A stretch of DNA of 13,081 nt from NCBI GenBank assembly GCA_964510515.1, contig CAZEAU010000043.1:1-13081 (forward strand), in the 5' to 3' direction. A program made the position numbers and the translations under genes. The notes beneath the pieces are model-generated. The model saw nothing but the letters and a program-made list of their open reading frames with translations, had not been told where the DNA came from and did not search any database. Positions 1-7,958 of this stretch are shown piece after piece. Source of the DNA: SURF-21 sp964510515 (GTDB taxonomy: Bacteria > Actinomycetota > Geothermincolia > Geothermincolales > RBG-13-55-18). How positions within the stretch are numbered: the first letter of the stretch is position 1; every line of letters begins with the position of its first letter.

Positions 1-662
1 CCGCGCTCCTTTTTGAGGAACTCCGCCCTCTCCTCCGCCTTCTCGATCATCTCCTTGCGCGTGCCGTAATCGAGGGCGGTCCCCGGGCAGGTGGCAACGC
101 AGGCGGGGCGGTTGCGGTTGAAGCTCTCGTATTCCTGCTCTTTCAGCAGGTCCTCGAAATCCGACAGCTGCCTGGGCGTACGATGGGCCGGGAAGGCCTC
201 GGGCTCGTTGCCGATGCGGTCGAAGCAGAAGCGGCAGCGGAAGATGCCCTTCTCGGCCGCGTCGTAGCGGCAGGCCTGGAAGGGGCAGGTGGCCACGCAG
301 TAGTTGCAGCCGATGCACTTATCGGGGTCCGTCATCACCAGCCAGGCCTCCTTGTCCCCGTCCGAGACCTTGTGCTTCCGGGTGGCTCCCGAGGGGCAGA
401 CCTTGACGCAGGTGGCGTCGGTGCAGTGCATGCACTGGTACTTGGTGAAGTACCAGTAGAGCCCGTCGTCCGCGGCCGGGCGTTTCTCCGGCTCGTTGAA
501 GAGAATGCGCATCCAGCACTGCGAGGTCAGCTCGGGCGGGTTCTCATAGGTGCCGTTGTTGTTGGTGTGAGTGTAGGTGCGCTGATTCCAGCTCTTGCAT
601 GCCACCTGGCAGGCGCGGCACCCCGTGCATTTGCTGGCGTCGAAGAAGATCGCCATGGCCAT
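1..662 (-). CDS. fdhB: Formate dehydrogenase iron-sulfur (beta) subunit, 3' end cut by the window
   Basis: Electron-transfer subunit of the formate dehydrogenase encoded just upstream. It would pass electrons from the catalytic subunit through four [4Fe-4S] clusters to a membrane or soluble acceptor. The 220 visible codons hold four cysteine clusters of the FdnH/HybA/DmsB type: CTGCRACQVAC near residue 12, CMHCTDATCVKVCP near 68, CIGCNYCVATCP near 101, and a split CRFC...CVATCP set. The start at 662 lies one base after the fdhA stop (TGATATG), with AAGGTG upstream, so the two are translationally coupled; a second in-frame ATG follows two codons later. There is no signal peptide, as expected for a subunit exported with its Tat partner. 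FdnH is about 294 residues, so the C-terminus, where a membrane anchor would sit, is outside the window. A gamma subunit may follow off the edge. Confidence 0.95.
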   Translation of the reverse strand, partial: MAMAIFFDASKCTGCRACQVACKSWNQRTYTHTNNNGTYENPPELTSQCWMRILFNEPEKRPAADDGLYWYFTKYQCMHCTDATCVKVCPSGATRKHKVSDGDKEAWLVMTDPDKCIGCNYCVATCPFQACRYDAAEKGIFRCRFCFDRIGNEPEAFPAHRTPRQLSDFEDLLKEQEYESFNRNRPACVATCPGTALDYGTRKEMIEKAEERAEFLKKER

Positions 663-663
663 A

Positions 664-3600
664 TCACTTCACCTTCCTCAGGTTCACCAGGAACGCTTTG
701 TATTCCGGGATGGTGGTATTGGCGTCGCCCACGTGAGGCGTCATCTGGTTGCAGGAATAGTTCCGGTCGCTTATCCCGCCCGGCTTGGGCCGGTGTCTCC
801 CGCCCGGATACATCCCCGTAAACCCGTAGTGGAACAGGGTCCCGACCATCTCGACTTCCCTGGTGCCGCCCTTGCCGTCGCTCAGGATGAAGGGGCGCAG
901 GCGGGAGGTGACCACGGCCACGGCCTGCATCTTGCCGCGCAAGCTCTCCACCTCCACGACATCGCCTTTCTTGACCCCGATTTTGTCGGCCAGGGACTGC
1001 GAGATCTCCACGAAGTTCTCGGGCATGGCCTCTCCCAGCCAGGAGAGGCTCCTGGTCTGCGTTCCCGCCTGCCAGTGCTCGGTGACGTGGAAAGAGGTGC
1101 AGATGTAGGGATATTTGGGGTCGCCGACCTCGGCGAAGCCGAACCTGTCCGGGTCCTCTATCGCCGACGGCCATTCCGACACAATGGCCGGGCTCCACTG
1201 CTGCCCGTTGACGCTGTTCTTCACCGGGCTCTCGCGGGGCTCGTAATGCTCCGGGAAGGGCCCCTCGGCCAGCTTGTTGGTGAAGAGCAGGCCCAACTGG
1301 CTGTCCTTCCAGTCCATCATGATGAACGGACCCTTGTTCAGGCCGGAGGCGGTATCGGCCGGAGTATTGGGCTCGTCCCTGGTGCCGGCAATAAAATCGG
1401 GCACATCGTTGTTGACCCAGGCGGAACCGTTCCAGGCCACCAGGGCCTTGTCCTCCGCCCAGGGTTTGCCGGAATAGTCGGCCGAGCAGCGGTTGTAGAT
1501 GACGCGGCGGTTGACCGGCCACGCCCAGCCCCAGTAAGGATAGAGCCCCAGCCCCGGCTTTTCCCTGCCGTAGATCTTCTCCGAGATGGGGTTGGGGTCC
1601 ATCTGGTATTGCCACTTCGCCTTGCAGCGGTTCTCCCGTTTGGCCGCCTCCGCTTCCGGCAGCACCTTCGCCGTGTTCACCAGGTAGTTGAGGCCGGAAT
1701 CCTTGAAGGAGCCGTCGGGGTTCTTGGCCAGGGACGCGTAACTGCCCCCATATACCCAGTTGACGCACGCGGTGCTGCCGTCGTCTTTGAGGTCCCCGAA
1801 GGTGGTCAAGACGTTGGCGCGGGCCTGCGCCCAGAAATCCGCCGTGTCCTTGGCGCCGGAGGGCCAGGTGAAACCGCTCATCTCCACCGCGATGTTGTCC
1901 ACATCCGGCAGGCCTTCTTCATCGCGCTCATAGTCCCAGAACATCTCGGTGATGGCCTCCGCTGCCGGCCCCCCCTCCTCCTCGTAGAGCTTCTTGATGC
2001 GTGCCATCAAGGCGTCGACGATAAAAAGGTCGCTCCTGGCCTGCCCCGGGGGCTCCACCGCCTTCCAGCGGTACTGGTAAACCCTGCCGGAGTTGACGAT
2101 GGTGCCCGATCTCTCGATGCTGCTCGCGGCGGGAAGGGCGTAGACCCTGGTGGCCACCTCCTCGGGCTTGCTCCCGGGGCGCCGCCAGAACTCCATCATC
2201 TCGGTCTGCCAGAGGTCGACCACCACCAGCCAGTCCAGCCCGTCCAGGGCGGCGTCCTCCAGGTTGGTGTTGGGGCCGCTCGCGGGCGAATTCATGCCGA
2301 TGCAGAAGATGCCCTTGATTATCCCCGCGTATGCGTCCTCGAACAGGGGTATCCAGGAATAGTTCTTGCCCTTGACCACCTTGGGCAGGAGGTCATAGGC
2401 CGCATCTGCCCCCTGCTCGTCGAAGACCTTGGGCCACCATGACTTGAGCAGGCTTCCCATCCACTTGTTGCGGTTGACGTAGAAGCCGCTGATCTTGTCC
2501 GGCGCGTAGGGGGAATTGTAATCCTCCAGGGTCGGCTGGTTGTCCATGGGAATGGTGAGATAGCCGGGCAGGTTGCCGTAAAGCATGCCGAAGTCGGTCG
2601 AGGCCTGCACGTTGGATTCCCCGCGCATGGCGTTCACGCCGCCGCCCGGCATGCCCATGTTGCCCAGGAGAAGCTGCAGGATGCAATAGCCGCGGATGTT
2701 CTGCACCCCGAGGGAGAAGTGTGCCAGCCCCATGGCATACATTATGCTGGCCGACTTCTCGGGCATGTAGGAGCCGCCCAGGTAAGCCTCGGCGGCCTTC
2801 CTGAACGCCTCCTGGGGCATGCCGGTGACCATCTCCACCAGCTCCGGCGTATAGCGGGAATAATGCTCCTCCAGCTTGGCGAAAACGGTACGCCGGTAGT
2901 CGGGGTGGTCGCGGTTGACCCTGCAGGTCTTGGGGTCGCCGGGGATGCTCCAGCCGGTGGGCTTTCCCCGAGCGTTGGCCATGTCCTCCACATCGACCAG
3001 GGGCACACGGATGGGATCGCTCTTTCCGGCCTCGTCCGCGTAGACGACGTTCCAGAGCGCCTTGCGGTCGTCGGCGGGATAAGCCCTCTTCTCCTTGTCG
3101 TAGCCGTTGAAGAGACCCGCCTCCGCGTCGAAGGAGTATTCATCGGTGACCACCAGGGGAGCGTTGGTGTAATTCATCACGTACTCCCACTGGATATAGT
3201 TGTTCTGGATGGCGTAATTGATGAGGCCGCCGGCGAAAGCGATGTTGCCTCCGGGCCTTATCGGTGCGTAGACATCGGCCTTGGCCGCGGTGCGCGTGAA
3301 GCGGGGATCGATGCATACGACCTTTGCCCCCCGCTTTTCGCGAGCCTCTTCCACCCACCTCCAGGCGATGGGATGGTTCGCGGCGGGATTCGCTCCCGGG
3401 ATCATCAAGACGTCCGCGTTGCGCAGGTCCGCCCAGTGGTTGGTCATGGAGCCGCGCCCGAATGATGCCGCCAGACTGGCGACGGTTGGGGAGTGTCATA
3501 TTCGGGCTTGATGCTCCATATACACGATGCCCAGGGAACGGGCCATCTTCGTGTAGAGGGAGATCTCCTCCGTGTTGAGCTGCGTACACCCCAGTTGAGC

Positions 3601-4065
3601 GATGGTCTCGCAGCGGTTGACGGTCACGCCCTTGTCGTCCTTGGTCACGAAATCTGCGTCCCGGGTATCCTTGATCAGCCTGGCGATGTCGTCCAGGGCT
3701 TCGTCCCACTCGATCTCTTTCCATTCCTTGGCATAGGGCTCTCGCACCATCGGCTTCTTCAAGCGGAATTCGCTGGTCGGATACTGCCGCATTGCCAGGC
3801 CCTTGGGGCAAAGGGCGCCCCGGTTTATGGTGCTGTCGGCCAGGCCCTCCAAAGCCACGGCCTCGCCGTCCACCACGCTGACGATGGCTGAGCAGCCGAC
3901 GGCGCAGTAGCTGCACACGGTGGTGACCTCCGTGGCGCTGCTTATGCGCAGGGGTTCACCCGCCGCCACGGCCGATGCCTCGAACCCCAGGCCGGCCAGG
4001 GCGGCCGCGCCCGCGCCTACGGCGGAAAGCTTCAGAAAACCCCGTCTCGTAAACTCCATGCTCAT
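664..4065 (-). CDS. fdhA: Formate dehydrogenase catalytic (alpha) subunit, selenocysteine-containing, Tat-exported
   Basis: Molybdo- or tungstopterin enzyme that oxidises formate to CO2, of the FdnG type. It reads as two ORFs separated by an in-frame TGA at 3496-3498. The flanks (QARI-TGA-HSPTVASLAASFGRGSMTNHW) match the FdnG selenocysteine site, so the gene is one 1133-residue selenoprotein with Sec at residue 190 (Sec196 in E. coli FdnG). An N-terminal Tat motif TRRGFLK (arginines 7-8) with a hydrophobic stretch predicts export. Cys51, Cys54, Cys58 and Cys86 form the proximal [4Fe-4S] site. The C-terminus (CNQMTPHVGDANTTIPEYKA) is the usual pterin-binding tail. It is longer than FdnG (about 1015). 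I chose the start at 4065; 4059 is equally possible, whereas 4104 would put a charged extension before the Tat motif and has no ribosome site. It follows a promoter and riboswitch-like leader and is coupled to fdhB. Confidence 0.96.
3467..3498 (-). promoter_or_regulatory. Selenocysteine UGA codon and bacterial SECIS hairpin in fdhA
   Basis: The TGA at 3496-3498 is followed by 12 bases and then a 6-bp stem GTCGCC/GGCGGC (3478-3483 with 3467-3472) closing the five-base loop AGUCU (3473-3477). The E. coli fdhF and fdnG SECIS elements sit at about this distance from UGA and carry a GGUCU apical loop whose G and U contact SelB; the G and U are present here. The element lies in translated sequence, the bacterial arrangement. 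The host must therefore have SelA, SelB, SelD and tRNA-Sec, none of which is in this window. Confidence 0.93.
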
Positions 4066-4249
4066 CCCCACTTTCTTCCGTTTCCTCGCTTCTACATTTC
4101 CCATGGTTCCGTGCGGCGCAAAGCAGATATGGGCAACAACGGCCTGAGAGTGGCTCCCTTACGGCGGAGTGGAGTGGCTGGCGCCCCGGGCCGTCGGTCG
4201 TCTTTCCGCATCAGAATTCCTTTCGGCACGGGAAAGAGCGACACGACAC

Positions 4250-4284
4250 CATAAAGAGGGGCGTCCCCTCAAGGAAAGGACGCC
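4250..4284 (-). terminator. Terminator-like hairpin at the end of leader copy A
   Basis: GGCGTCC and GGACGCC can form a 7-bp stem, followed by CCTCTTTAT. The uridine run is short, so it is a weak intrinsic terminator at best. It sits between the aptamer-like part of the leader and fdhA, where a riboswitch expression platform is expected. In copy C one stem pair changes from U-A to U-G and stays paired. Confidence 0.6.
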
Positions 4285-4408
4285 TCCATGCATGTATGGC
4301 TCAGGTCTCCCTTTCCAAGCACGGGAAGCAGGGTCGTTTCCAACCCTACCCTGACGTCAGCCCTCCTTAGCTCGCGCCTTAGGTCGGACTGCTTCGGAAA
4401 ACCATATG
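4251..4408 (-). promoter_or_regulatory. Riboswitch-like leader, copy A (Moco RNA motif candidate), upstream of fdhA
   Basis: Structured leader starting near the predicted transcription start. Read 5' to 3', it can form P1 (UAUGG with CCAUA), a helix CAGUCC/GGGCUG capped by a stem with a GCGA tetraloop, a helix UCAGG/CCUGA enclosing a hairpin AGGGUUG-GAAA-CGACCCU, and a stem UUCCC/GGGAG whose loop GUGCUUGGAAA is identical in all three copies. Copy C (plus strand, 12673-12838) matches 160 of 166 bases over 4251-4416. Copy B (upstream of the Mo/W transporter) keeps the fold with different paired bases. Multi-stem architecture, GNRA tetraloops and location before a Mo/W enzyme and a Mo/W transporter fit the molybdenum/tungsten-cofactor riboswitch class. 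That class name is an inference; a covariance-model search was not possible. Confidence 0.8.
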
Positions 4409-4414
4409 TAAGGA

Positions 4415-4443
4415 TTGATAACCCAAAAAGAACATGATGTCAA
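4415..4443 (-). promoter_or_regulatory. Sigma-70-type promoter of the fdhAB operon
   Basis: On the minus strand TTGACA (4438-4443) is separated by 17 bases from TATCAA (4415-4420). The predicted start of transcription lies at about 4408, just where the P1 strand of the leader begins. The same arrangement precedes the other two leader copies. Confidence 0.78.
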
Positions 4444-4665
4444 GATGTCGTCCGGGCATATTCGGGAGCCCCGCCCTGCGCCCGCGGCGGCTTCACGCCA
4501 AACCCACCGCAGGACGTGACGCCCCTTCTCGGCGGGAGAAGCGCGGGCGCGCGCCCGGCGGACCCGCCCCCTTTCTCGGCCCCCGATGCGGGCAAAACGG
4601 GAGGCGGGTTTGCGGACCGGGCGCAGGGACTCTCTCGCCTGGGCGGGGCGGATACCGCCTCCGGC
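4444..4665. other. GC-rich intergenic stretch with inverted repeats, between fdhE and the fdhA promoter
   Basis: No gene seen. On the plus strand it holds three short inverted repeats: GGCGG-ATA-CCGCC at 4647-4659, just past the fdhE stop; CTTCTC-GGCGG-GAGAAG at 4525-4541; and a 12-base palindrome GGGCGCGCGCCC at 4545-4556. None is followed by a U-run, so a standard intrinsic terminator is not evident. They may still slow or end the transcript arriving from the upstream seven-gene operon. If they do not, that transcript would run into the fdhA leader. Confidence 0.4.
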
Positions 4666-5592
4666 TCAGGAAAAAACCGTGCGGCAGCCCCGCAGGTAGC
4701 CCTCCCTCTCCGCCACTTCGTCCAGGTAGGCGGTGAAGATATCCTCCAGGGGGAGGATGATCTCATCCGTCTGTTTCCTGCGGTTCACGATCTTGATGTA
4801 GGTGCGGCAGCTCTCGCAGACATGGATGCGGCGCGCCTGGTCCCCGTTGACGAAAAGATACCTGAGTTTACGCTGATCCGGGCTGCCGCAGAAGATGCAA
4901 AGCATGCGCGGCGTGCCCCAGCGGCTCCCGCAGAGGGAACATTCGAGCACCCTCAGGCCATCCCGGTAACGGTTGAAGCCCATCAGCGGCAGGGCCCCGC
5001 AGATCGGGCAACCGGCATGGGGATACTGATCGAGCTCCACGCGGGGATGCAGCTCCAGGGCGAGCTTGCGGAAAACCGCGGCGAAGGTGCTGTGCAGCAG
5101 CAAACTGAGCAGGCTGTATTCGATATCCAATTCCTGCGCCTTCTTTTCCAGCAAACCCTCACGCCCCGCGAGCCATGCTTTGCCCAGCTCCTCCACCTCC
5201 GCCAGGCTCAATTCCGTCTCCTTGAGGAACCTGCTCTCGCGCGCCCCGGCCGCCCTGCCCTTGCGAGCCACTATCCCCTTCAGCTCCCGGAACAGGTCGT
5301 TGAAGGGCACATAGTCGATTTCCATGACCTCCGCGTCGATAAGGGGGGCGCCCACCATCATGCGTTCCCGTATCGTCTCGTCCTCCAGGCGGGGCATGGC
5401 GACCGCCAGCTTTTTGAGGTACCTTTTCTGGGCGGCGAAGACCTCCCGGTAGAGCTTGAGCGCCTCCCCCATGCCCTCGCTTTGCGCCTCGTATTCCCGG
5501 ATCATCCGGCCGATGAGCGCCTTGGTCGTCTCGGGCTGCCTGAGTTCGAAATCTCCGATTTCAATCACCTTCCCGTCTCTCTCCTCTTTCAT
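4666..5592 (-). CDS. fdhE: Formate dehydrogenase accessory protein FdhE
   Basis: Cytoplasmic maturation factor of the FdhE family, needed for assembly of active Tat-exported formate dehydrogenases; it is thought to check the folded enzyme before export. The 308-residue product equals E. coli FdhE (309) in length. An alpha-helical N-terminal half is followed by a metal-binding C-terminal half with four CxxC pairs at residues 195/198 (CPIC), 218/221 (CSLC), 232/235 (CIFC) and 259/262 (CESC). This is the family's rubredoxin-like signature. I chose the ATG at 5592, with GGGAAG six bases upstream; an upstream in-frame ATG at 5649 would add an untypical Cys/Arg-rich piece. It is the last gene of the minus-strand operon, 108 bases after mobA, and probably serves the neighbouring fdhA product. 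Confidence 0.93.
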   Translation of the reverse strand: MKEERDGKVIEIGDFELRQPETTKALIGRMIREYEAQSEGMGEALKLYREVFAAQKRYLKKLAVAMPRLEDETIRERMMVGAPLIDAEVMEIDYVPFNDLFRELKGIVARKGRAAGARESRFLKETELSLAEVEELGKAWLAGREGLLEKKAQELDIEYSLLSLLLHSTFAAVFRKLALELHPRVELDQYPHAGCPICGALPLMGFNRYRDGLRVLECSLCGSRWGTPRMLCIFCGSPDQRKLRYLFVNGDQARRIHVCESCRTYIKIVNRRKQTDEIILPLEDIFTAYLDEVAEREGYLRGCRTVFS

Positions 5593-5621
5593 GCGGCGCT
5601 TCCCGCATGACCACGAGGGGC

Positions 5622-5630
5622 ATTCTAACA
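5622..5630 (-). promoter_or_regulatory. Possible extended -10 promoter ahead of fdhE
   Basis: The minus strand carries TGTTAGAAT, an extended -10 pattern (TGnTAGAAT), about 30 bases before the fdhE start and inside the 108-base mobA-fdhE gap. No good -35 hexamer is visible. It could give fdhE some expression independent of the upstream leader. Confidence 0.3.
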
Positions 5631-5700
5631 CGCGCCGGAATCGATCCACCCCGGGGCCACAGGCTCGCCGTTTTGCCCGGCGGCCATCGCCACGGGGATG

Positions 5701-6372
5701 TCAACCGCTCGAGACGATAGTCGCGGACCTCTGCGACATGAAGCGTCCCATCGTGCGCTGTGCGTGCTCGAGATCCTTCCTGGTGTTGATGTTGAAGAAG
5801 GAGCGGAACTCCGGGTCGCACGCGGCAACCTCCTCTTTCTCCACGTAGCGCACGTCCAGTTGCGCTATGAGCTCCGGTATCTTCAAGCGGTCCTGGTCCA
5901 GGAAGTCGCGGACCTTCCCGAGCACATCCCGCCGGTAAACGGCGAAGAGCGGCTCGAGGTGATCGCTCATCCTCGGCACCACCGCCTCCCACCCCTCCGC
6001 CTCGCGCAGCATGCGGCTCACCAGCTCCATGTTGGGACAGGGCATATCGCAGGCCATGACGAAGACATAGGGCGCCGGAGAGTGCAGCAGCGCCGTATAG
6101 ATGCCCACCAGCGGTCCGCTGCTGGGCAGCGCGTCCGGTATGAGCTCCACTCCCGGCCACGCGGTGCCGTGCGGGACATGGTTGTCCGATTTCAGTATGA
6201 CGAGGATGGAGGGGAACGTGTCCCGCAGGCAGCCGATGATGTGGCCCAGCACCGTCCTGCCTCCTATCGCCAGGTGGAGCTTGCTCATGCCCAGCCGTTT
6301 CCCCTGCCCGCCGCCCAGGATGGCGGCGGCGAAACCTTCTCCCGCCACGGGCCGCAACGGCGCTCCGCTCAT
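5701..6372 (-). CDS. mobA: Molybdenum cofactor guanylyltransferase MobA
   Basis: Transfers GMP from GTP to Mo- or W-molybdopterin, giving the guanine-dinucleotide cofactor (MGD) that formate dehydrogenases of this type use. The 223-residue product has the N-terminal nucleotide-binding motif ILGGGQGKRLGMSK (residues 18-31), the GPLVGIYTAL segment (86-95) and the metal-binding aspartate of VMACDMP (Asp109). The conserved lysine is Lys31. The start ATG overlaps the fdhD stop as ATGA, so translation is coupled; the longer open frame upstream of it is the shadow of fdhD. In the gene order it follows metal import and FdhD and precedes FdhE. E. coli MobA is 194 residues; the slight excess lies at both ends. 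Confidence 0.93.
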   Translation of the reverse strand: MSGAPLRPVAGEGFAAAILGGGQGKRLGMSKLHLAIGGRTVLGHIIGCLRDTFPSILVILKSDNHVPHGTAWPGVELIPDALPSSGPLVGIYTALLHSPAPYVFVMACDMPCPNMELVSRMLREAEGWEAVVPRMSDHLEPLFAVYRRDVLGKVRDFLDQDRLKIPELIAQLDVRYVEKEEVAACDPEFRSFFNINTRKDLEHAQRTMGRFMSQRSATIVSSG

Positions 6373-7199
6373 GGCACGATCCTCCCCGGGTGGGTATAGA
6401 TGCTGAACCTCCTGCCGTTGGAAAAACCGATGACGGTCTGGCCGGCGCCTCCCGCCACGCTCAACACCAGGGAGGTGACGGCGGCCATGGAGACCATTAC
6501 CGGTATGCCCATCCTCACCGCTTTCACCGTCATGGCACAACTGATGCGGCCGGAGTTGAAGAGGACTTTGTCGTCGAAGGGAATGCCGTGCATGGCGCAC
6601 CAGCCCACGGCCTTGTCCAGGGCGTTATGCCTGCCCACATCCTCGGCCGCGACGATCAACTCCCCCGTGGAGGTGAAGACGCCGGCCCCGTGGGCCCCTG
6701 CCGTGTCCTGGAAAACCTCCTGTCCGTTGGTGAGCTTGTCGCCCAACCCGTAGAGCACACCCTCCCTCATGCGGAGCCGAGAGTTTATGGGCCTCTCGCA
6801 CGCGTCCCGGCCGTCGGAACGGTCCGCCGCGGCATGTCCGGCGTACTCCAGGCAGGGGATTGAGTAGTTGCGGCGCTCCCGCGGCGCCTCCAGGTCGAGA
6901 TGGAGGGCATGCCCCTGGCCGCCTCCATTCCTGCCGTTGGGGACATCGCGGTATTCGATCAGGTTGACCTGGGAGACATCCTCTATGACCCTCTCGGTGA
7001 GGCAGAAACCCACCGCCAATTCGCCGTCCATGCCCGGGGTGCGCATGAGCGAGACCAACGGGCGCCCGTTGACGGCGATCTCCAGGGGAAGCTCGATCGC
7101 CACGCGGTCCTCGTGCTCCTCCCGTTCCCCCTCCAGGCTGCAGCGTGCGATCCTGCAGCCCAGCGTGGATAGGGTGTCCTTCCTCAAGTTCGTTGCCAT
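6369..7199 (-). CDS. fdhD: Formate dehydrogenase sulfurtransferase FdhD, with an altered CxxC site
   Basis: FdhD passes sulfur from a cysteine desulfurase to the bis-MGD cofactor of formate dehydrogenase, giving the sulfido ligand needed for activity. The 276-residue product (E. coli 277) has the family landmarks RTPGMDGELAVGF (53-65), ELIVAAEDVGRHNALDKAVG and FNSGRISCAMTVK. The CGxCG-type loop, which in E. coli holds Cys121 and Cys124, reads SIPCLEYAG here, so Cys116 is kept but its partner is replaced. The translation is continuous across the site, with no sign of a frameshift. Start: two adjacent ATGs (7202 and 7199) follow GGAGG; 7199 has the better spacing. It lies 11 bases after the MobB-like gene and overlaps mobA by four bases. 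Confidence 0.94.
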   Translation of the reverse strand: MATNLRKDTLSTLGCRIARCSLEGEREEHEDRVAIELPLEIAVNGRPLVSLMRTPGMDGELAVGFCLTERVIEDVSQVNLIEYRDVPNGRNGGGQGHALHLDLEAPRERRNYSIPCLEYAGHAAADRSDGRDACERPINSRLRMREGVLYGLGDKLTNGQEVFQDTAGAHGAGVFTSTGELIVAAEDVGRHNALDKAVGWCAMHGIPFDDKVLFNSGRISCAMTVKAVRMGIPVMVSMAAVTSLVLSVAGGAGQTVIGFSNGRRFSIYTHPGRIVP

Positions 7200-7210
7200 C
7201 ATTTCCCTCC

Positions 7211-7867
7211 TCACATCCGTCCCGGCGCCGCACCCTCGCCGACGAGAAGGCCGGACGCGCGGGGCCGCGCCAGGGCTTCGCGGGCGATGCGCGCCGCTTG
7301 CGGGAACGCCTCCCGCAGTTCGCATGCGTCGCGATAGAGGAGCGCGCGCGCGCCGGGGGCGATCTTCCTCAATTCGCCCAGGACCTCGCGCACATCCCGG
7401 CCTTGCAGGCTCCAGCGCATGTCCAGCATTATCAGGTCCGCCAGGGGGAGCGCCTCGAGCGCCGAGGGCTTGAAGTCGCCGACGGCAACCGATGTCACGA
7501 ATATCGCGAAATCCGGCACAAGATGAAGGAGGGCGCTGTTGCCCTCGACGATCAGCACCCCGCGCCCGGGAAACAGGCCCAGGGCCTGCGGCACCACCCG
7601 CGCCAGCCCCTCGGGCGTCCGGGAGCTCGCCCATACCACTTTCCTGGCCCCGGCCTCGACCAATGCCCCCGTGTCCGTGCCCGGTTTGGCAATGATATCC
7701 ATATCCTCCATGATGGGGGGCACGTGGTGGTCCGCGCAGACCTTGAGCCCGTAGTCGCCGGGCAGTTCCCGCATGAGGTAAGCCGAGAGCGTGGTCTTTC
7801 CCGCTTTCTTCGAAGATGAGCTCACGGAGACGATGCTCAGGCCGGCTCCGCTCTCCTCTCCCCGCAT
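7211..7867 (-). CDS. MobB-like P-loop NTPase of the molybdenum cofactor cluster
   Basis: A 218-residue soluble protein with an N-terminal beta strand and nucleotide-binding loop SSSSKKAGKTTLS (residues 16-28). The first P-loop residue is Ser18 where the classical motif has Gly or Ala, and Lys21 gives it a look between MobB and the deviant-Walker ParA/CobB-like group. Later segments (GVLIVEGNSALLHLVPDFAI and LADLIMLDMRW) resemble the strand-Asp/Glu elements of that fold. Position between a Mo/W importer and fdhD-mobA suggests the GTP-binding partner of MobA (MobB) or a related cofactor-handling NTPase. A perfect AGGAGGTGA sits four bases before the start. MobB proper is about 175 residues, so this is longer. 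P-loop membership is secure, MobB function is inferred. Confidence 0.75.
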   Translation of the reverse strand: MRGEESGAGLSIVSVSSSSKKAGKTTLSAYLMRELPGDYGLKVCADHHVPPIMEDMDIIAKPGTDTGALVEAGARKVVWASSRTPEGLARVVPQALGLFPGRGVLIVEGNSALLHLVPDFAIFVTSVAVGDFKPSALEALPLADLIMLDMRWSLQGRDVREVLGELRKIAPGARALLYRDACELREAFPQAARIAREALARPRASGLLVGEGAAPGRM

Positions 7868-7958
7868 GTCTTCACCTCCTCAGCCCGTCACCCGCGGGCG
7901 CAACATCGCGCTGCCCGCCCTCCTTGCCTTGCCCGCTCCCCACTCCCGCGCCTTTCCG

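Noticed and set aside
595..2442. A 615-codon open frame on the plus strand opposite fdhA.
   Set aside because: It is the antisense shadow of fdhA in a GC-rich genome: no family resemblance, no ribosome site, and fully inside a gene with unmistakable motifs on the other strand.
3448..3495. The fdhA reading frame is interrupted by TGA, suggesting a pseudogene or two separate genes.
   Set aside because: The flanking residues match the FdnG selenocysteine site, a SECIS hairpin follows at the right distance, and the frame is intact on both sides for more than 1100 codons.
4066..4104. An upstream ATG at 4104 as the fdhA start.
   Set aside because: It has no ribosome site and adds a 13-residue charged stretch before the Tat motif, while starts at 4065 and 4059 place the twin arginines normally.
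4203..4237. A second, partial leader motif (UUUCCCGUGCCGAAAGG on the minus strand) downstream of copy A, resembling the conserved CCCGUGCUUGGAAAGG segment.
   Set aside because: It is short and the rest of the fold is missing. It may be a decayed duplicate or chance; I would not annotate it without comparison to other genomes.
4516..5610. A 364-codon open frame on the plus strand opposite fdhE.
   Set aside because: Antisense shadow. The minus-strand FdhE with four CxxC pairs and standard length explains the region.
6625..7634. Long extension of the fdhD frame upstream and alternative frames over it.
   Set aside because: GGAGG plus ATG at 7199 gives a protein of the usual FdhD length; the upstream part overlaps the MobB-like gene, which has its own strong ribosome site.
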